Assembly (NCBI RefSeq): GCF_910594985.1
Contig: NZ_CAJVCE010000001.1
Span: 310,001 to 374,000 of the forward strand
Source of the DNA: Paenibacillus allorhizosphaerae
GTDB lineage: Bacteria; Bacillota; Bacilli; Paenibacillales; NBRC-103111
DNA: 64,000 nt
Reading direction: 5' to 3'
The notes under the pieces were generated by a model that saw only the letters and a program-made list of their open reading frames with translations, was not told where the DNA came from and ran no database searches. Within the stretch, counting starts at the first letter, position 1. Each line of letters begins with the position of its first letter. This document shows, one piece after another, positions 63,114 to 64,000 of the stretch. Made by a program: the position numbers and the translations under genes.

Positions 63114-64000
63114 TTAGAGCGGTTGGAATACAACCGGATAATGCTTAACGCCATAAACAAACGGACTTTGAATGGGTGTAAGGTCCGCGTCCGCTGCCAA
63201 ACGAATGTCCCCCATCCGCTCGATGATCGTGCGCAGAGCGATCTGACCTTCCAACCTGGCCAGCGGCGCGCCGAGACAAAAATGAATGCCGAAGCCGAAG
63301 GAAAGGTGAGCGTTCGGTTTGCGGTCGATGATAAACGTCTCGGGATCGGCGAATTTCGTTTCGTCGCGATTGGCGGATGCCACCCAGGAAACGACTTGAT
63401 CGCCTTTTTTAATTGATTTCCCGCCAATCTCGATATCTGCGGCGGCGACCCTGCCAATGGCCTGAATGGGTGGATAAAAGCGCAGCACTTCCTCAATGAA
63501 GGACGCCACCAGCTCGGGATTGTGCCTCAATTGCTGCTGCACATCCGTTTTTTCCGTCAGGATGCGAACGGCGTTCGTGATGAGATTGGTTGTCGTTTCG
63601 TTTCCGGCTGCCAGCAGCAGGATGGAGAAGCCGAGGATTTCTTTATCGGTCAGCTTCTGCCCTTCGATTTCCGCCGATAACAACAGTGAAATAAGATCTT
63701 CTTGCGGCTCAAGTCGGCGCTGCTCGACAATTTGGGCGAAGTAGGCATTCAACTGTTCCGTGGCTTGGCCTTTTTCCGCCATCACTTGATAAAACGCTTC
63801 ATCCGTATTTTCCTCCGGTCCTTTCACCAAAATATCGGACCATTCCTTGAACAGGTCGCGGTCCTTCGACGGGACGCCAAGCAGCTCGGCAATAACGATG
63901 ACCGGCAGCGGTACGGCCAAATCATGCACCATATCCATCGCGCCTTTATCCAGTACGGCGTTCAGCAAATCGTTCGTAATGGAACGAATGTGCGGCTCCA
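63114..64000 (-). CDS. cytochrome P450 (N-terminus beyond window)
   Basis: The frame runs to the right edge (about 295 codons visible). I-helix ILLLAAGNETTTNLIT with the acid-Thr pair, ExxR in EEVLRFYPP, and the haem loop SFGFGIHFCLGAPLARLEGQ with the Cys ligand. Typical CYP107-like bacterial P450, soluble. No redox partner gene in view. The first 100 residues are outside. Confidence 0.9.
   Translation of the reverse strand, partial: EPHIRSITNDLLNAVLDKGAMDMVHDLAVPLPVIVIAELLGVPSKDRDLFKEWSDILVKGPEENTDEAFYQVMAEKGQATEQLNAYFAQIVEQRRLEPQEDLISLLLSAEIEGQKLTDKEILGFSILLLAAGNETTTNLITNAVRILTEKTDVQQQLRHNPELVASFIEEVLRFYPPIQAIGRVAAADIEIGGKSIKKGDQVVSWVASANRDETKFADPETFIIDRKPNAHLSFGFGIHFCLGAPLARLEGQIALRTIIERMGDIRLAADADLTPIQSPFVYGVKHYPVVFQPL

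Noticed and set aside
1..64000. tRNA or rRNA genes, CRISPR arrays, complete insertion sequences or prophage modules
   Set aside because: Looked for cloverleaf-like, repeated-spacer and transposase/integrase patterns and saw none that could be supported.

Overview
The window looks like the chromosome of a low-GC Gram-positive, spore-forming soil bacterium, most likely Paenibacillus or a close relative. The evidence is a set of strong AGGAGG-type ribosome binding sites with frequent TTG/GTG starts, a T-box leader, YesM/YesN-type two-component control of a carbohydrate ABC importer, a BmrCD-like heterodimeric exporter, a split LigD repair system and a spore-germination (GerC) gene remnant. The genus is inferred from gene content and style; no rRNA or tRNA gene was seen.

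Layout. 1-8.2 kb (minus strand): a sugar/glycan block with an FG-GAP/VCBS protein (cut by the left edge), a GH38-like DUF5054 glycosidase, a TIM-barrel sugar isomerase, a ROK kinase, a mannose-6-phosphate-isomerase-like protein with an extra N-terminal domain, and an orphan solute-binding lipoprotein. 8.5-12.0 kb (plus strand): a two-subunit UxaA-family lyase best read as (2R)-sulfolactate sulfo-lyase SuyA/SuyB, a FadR-type GntR regulator and a YeiH/COG2855 exporter. These together form a likely sulfolactate-to-pyruvate-plus-sulfite unit with sulfite efflux. Three sigma-A-like promoters in 4.0-8.5 kb carry the same palindrome, CATCATGATG, inside the -35/-10 spacer, which ties the two blocks into one predicted regulon. 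This is the most interesting observation in the window.

12-29 kb is a patchwork of small housekeeping, detoxification and regulator genes (cREC, ArsR-AHSA1, MFS, GNAT, TetR, NUDIX, DUF1801, MarR-methyltransferase, and a VOC-MerR-SDR operon with a classic 19-bp-spacer MerR promoter). It holds an unusual number of decaying genes: esterase, GNAT, NUDIX, DUF2269 and quinone reductase remnants. 29-39 kb has a metallo-beta-lactamase-fold enzyme, a glutaminyl-tRNA synthetase behind a T-box, methyltransferase, YCII plus ECF42-type sigma factor, SRPBCC, and a DHA2 efflux pump with its MarR regulator.

39-50 kb has the BmrC/BmrD-like exporter pair, then a full CUT1 carbohydrate importer (binding protein and two permeases) controlled by a YesM-like kinase and a YesN-like AraC response regulator, with a CcpA cre-like site before the binding-protein gene. 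50-64 kb has the split LigD ligase and polymerase genes (divergent), a GerC remnant, an MFS protein, a sugar isomerase-dehydrogenase pair, a DinB protein, an MMPL transporter-epimerase operon with a divergent TetR gene, an LLM flavin oxidoreductase, a nucleotidyltransferase and a cytochrome P450 cut by the right edge.
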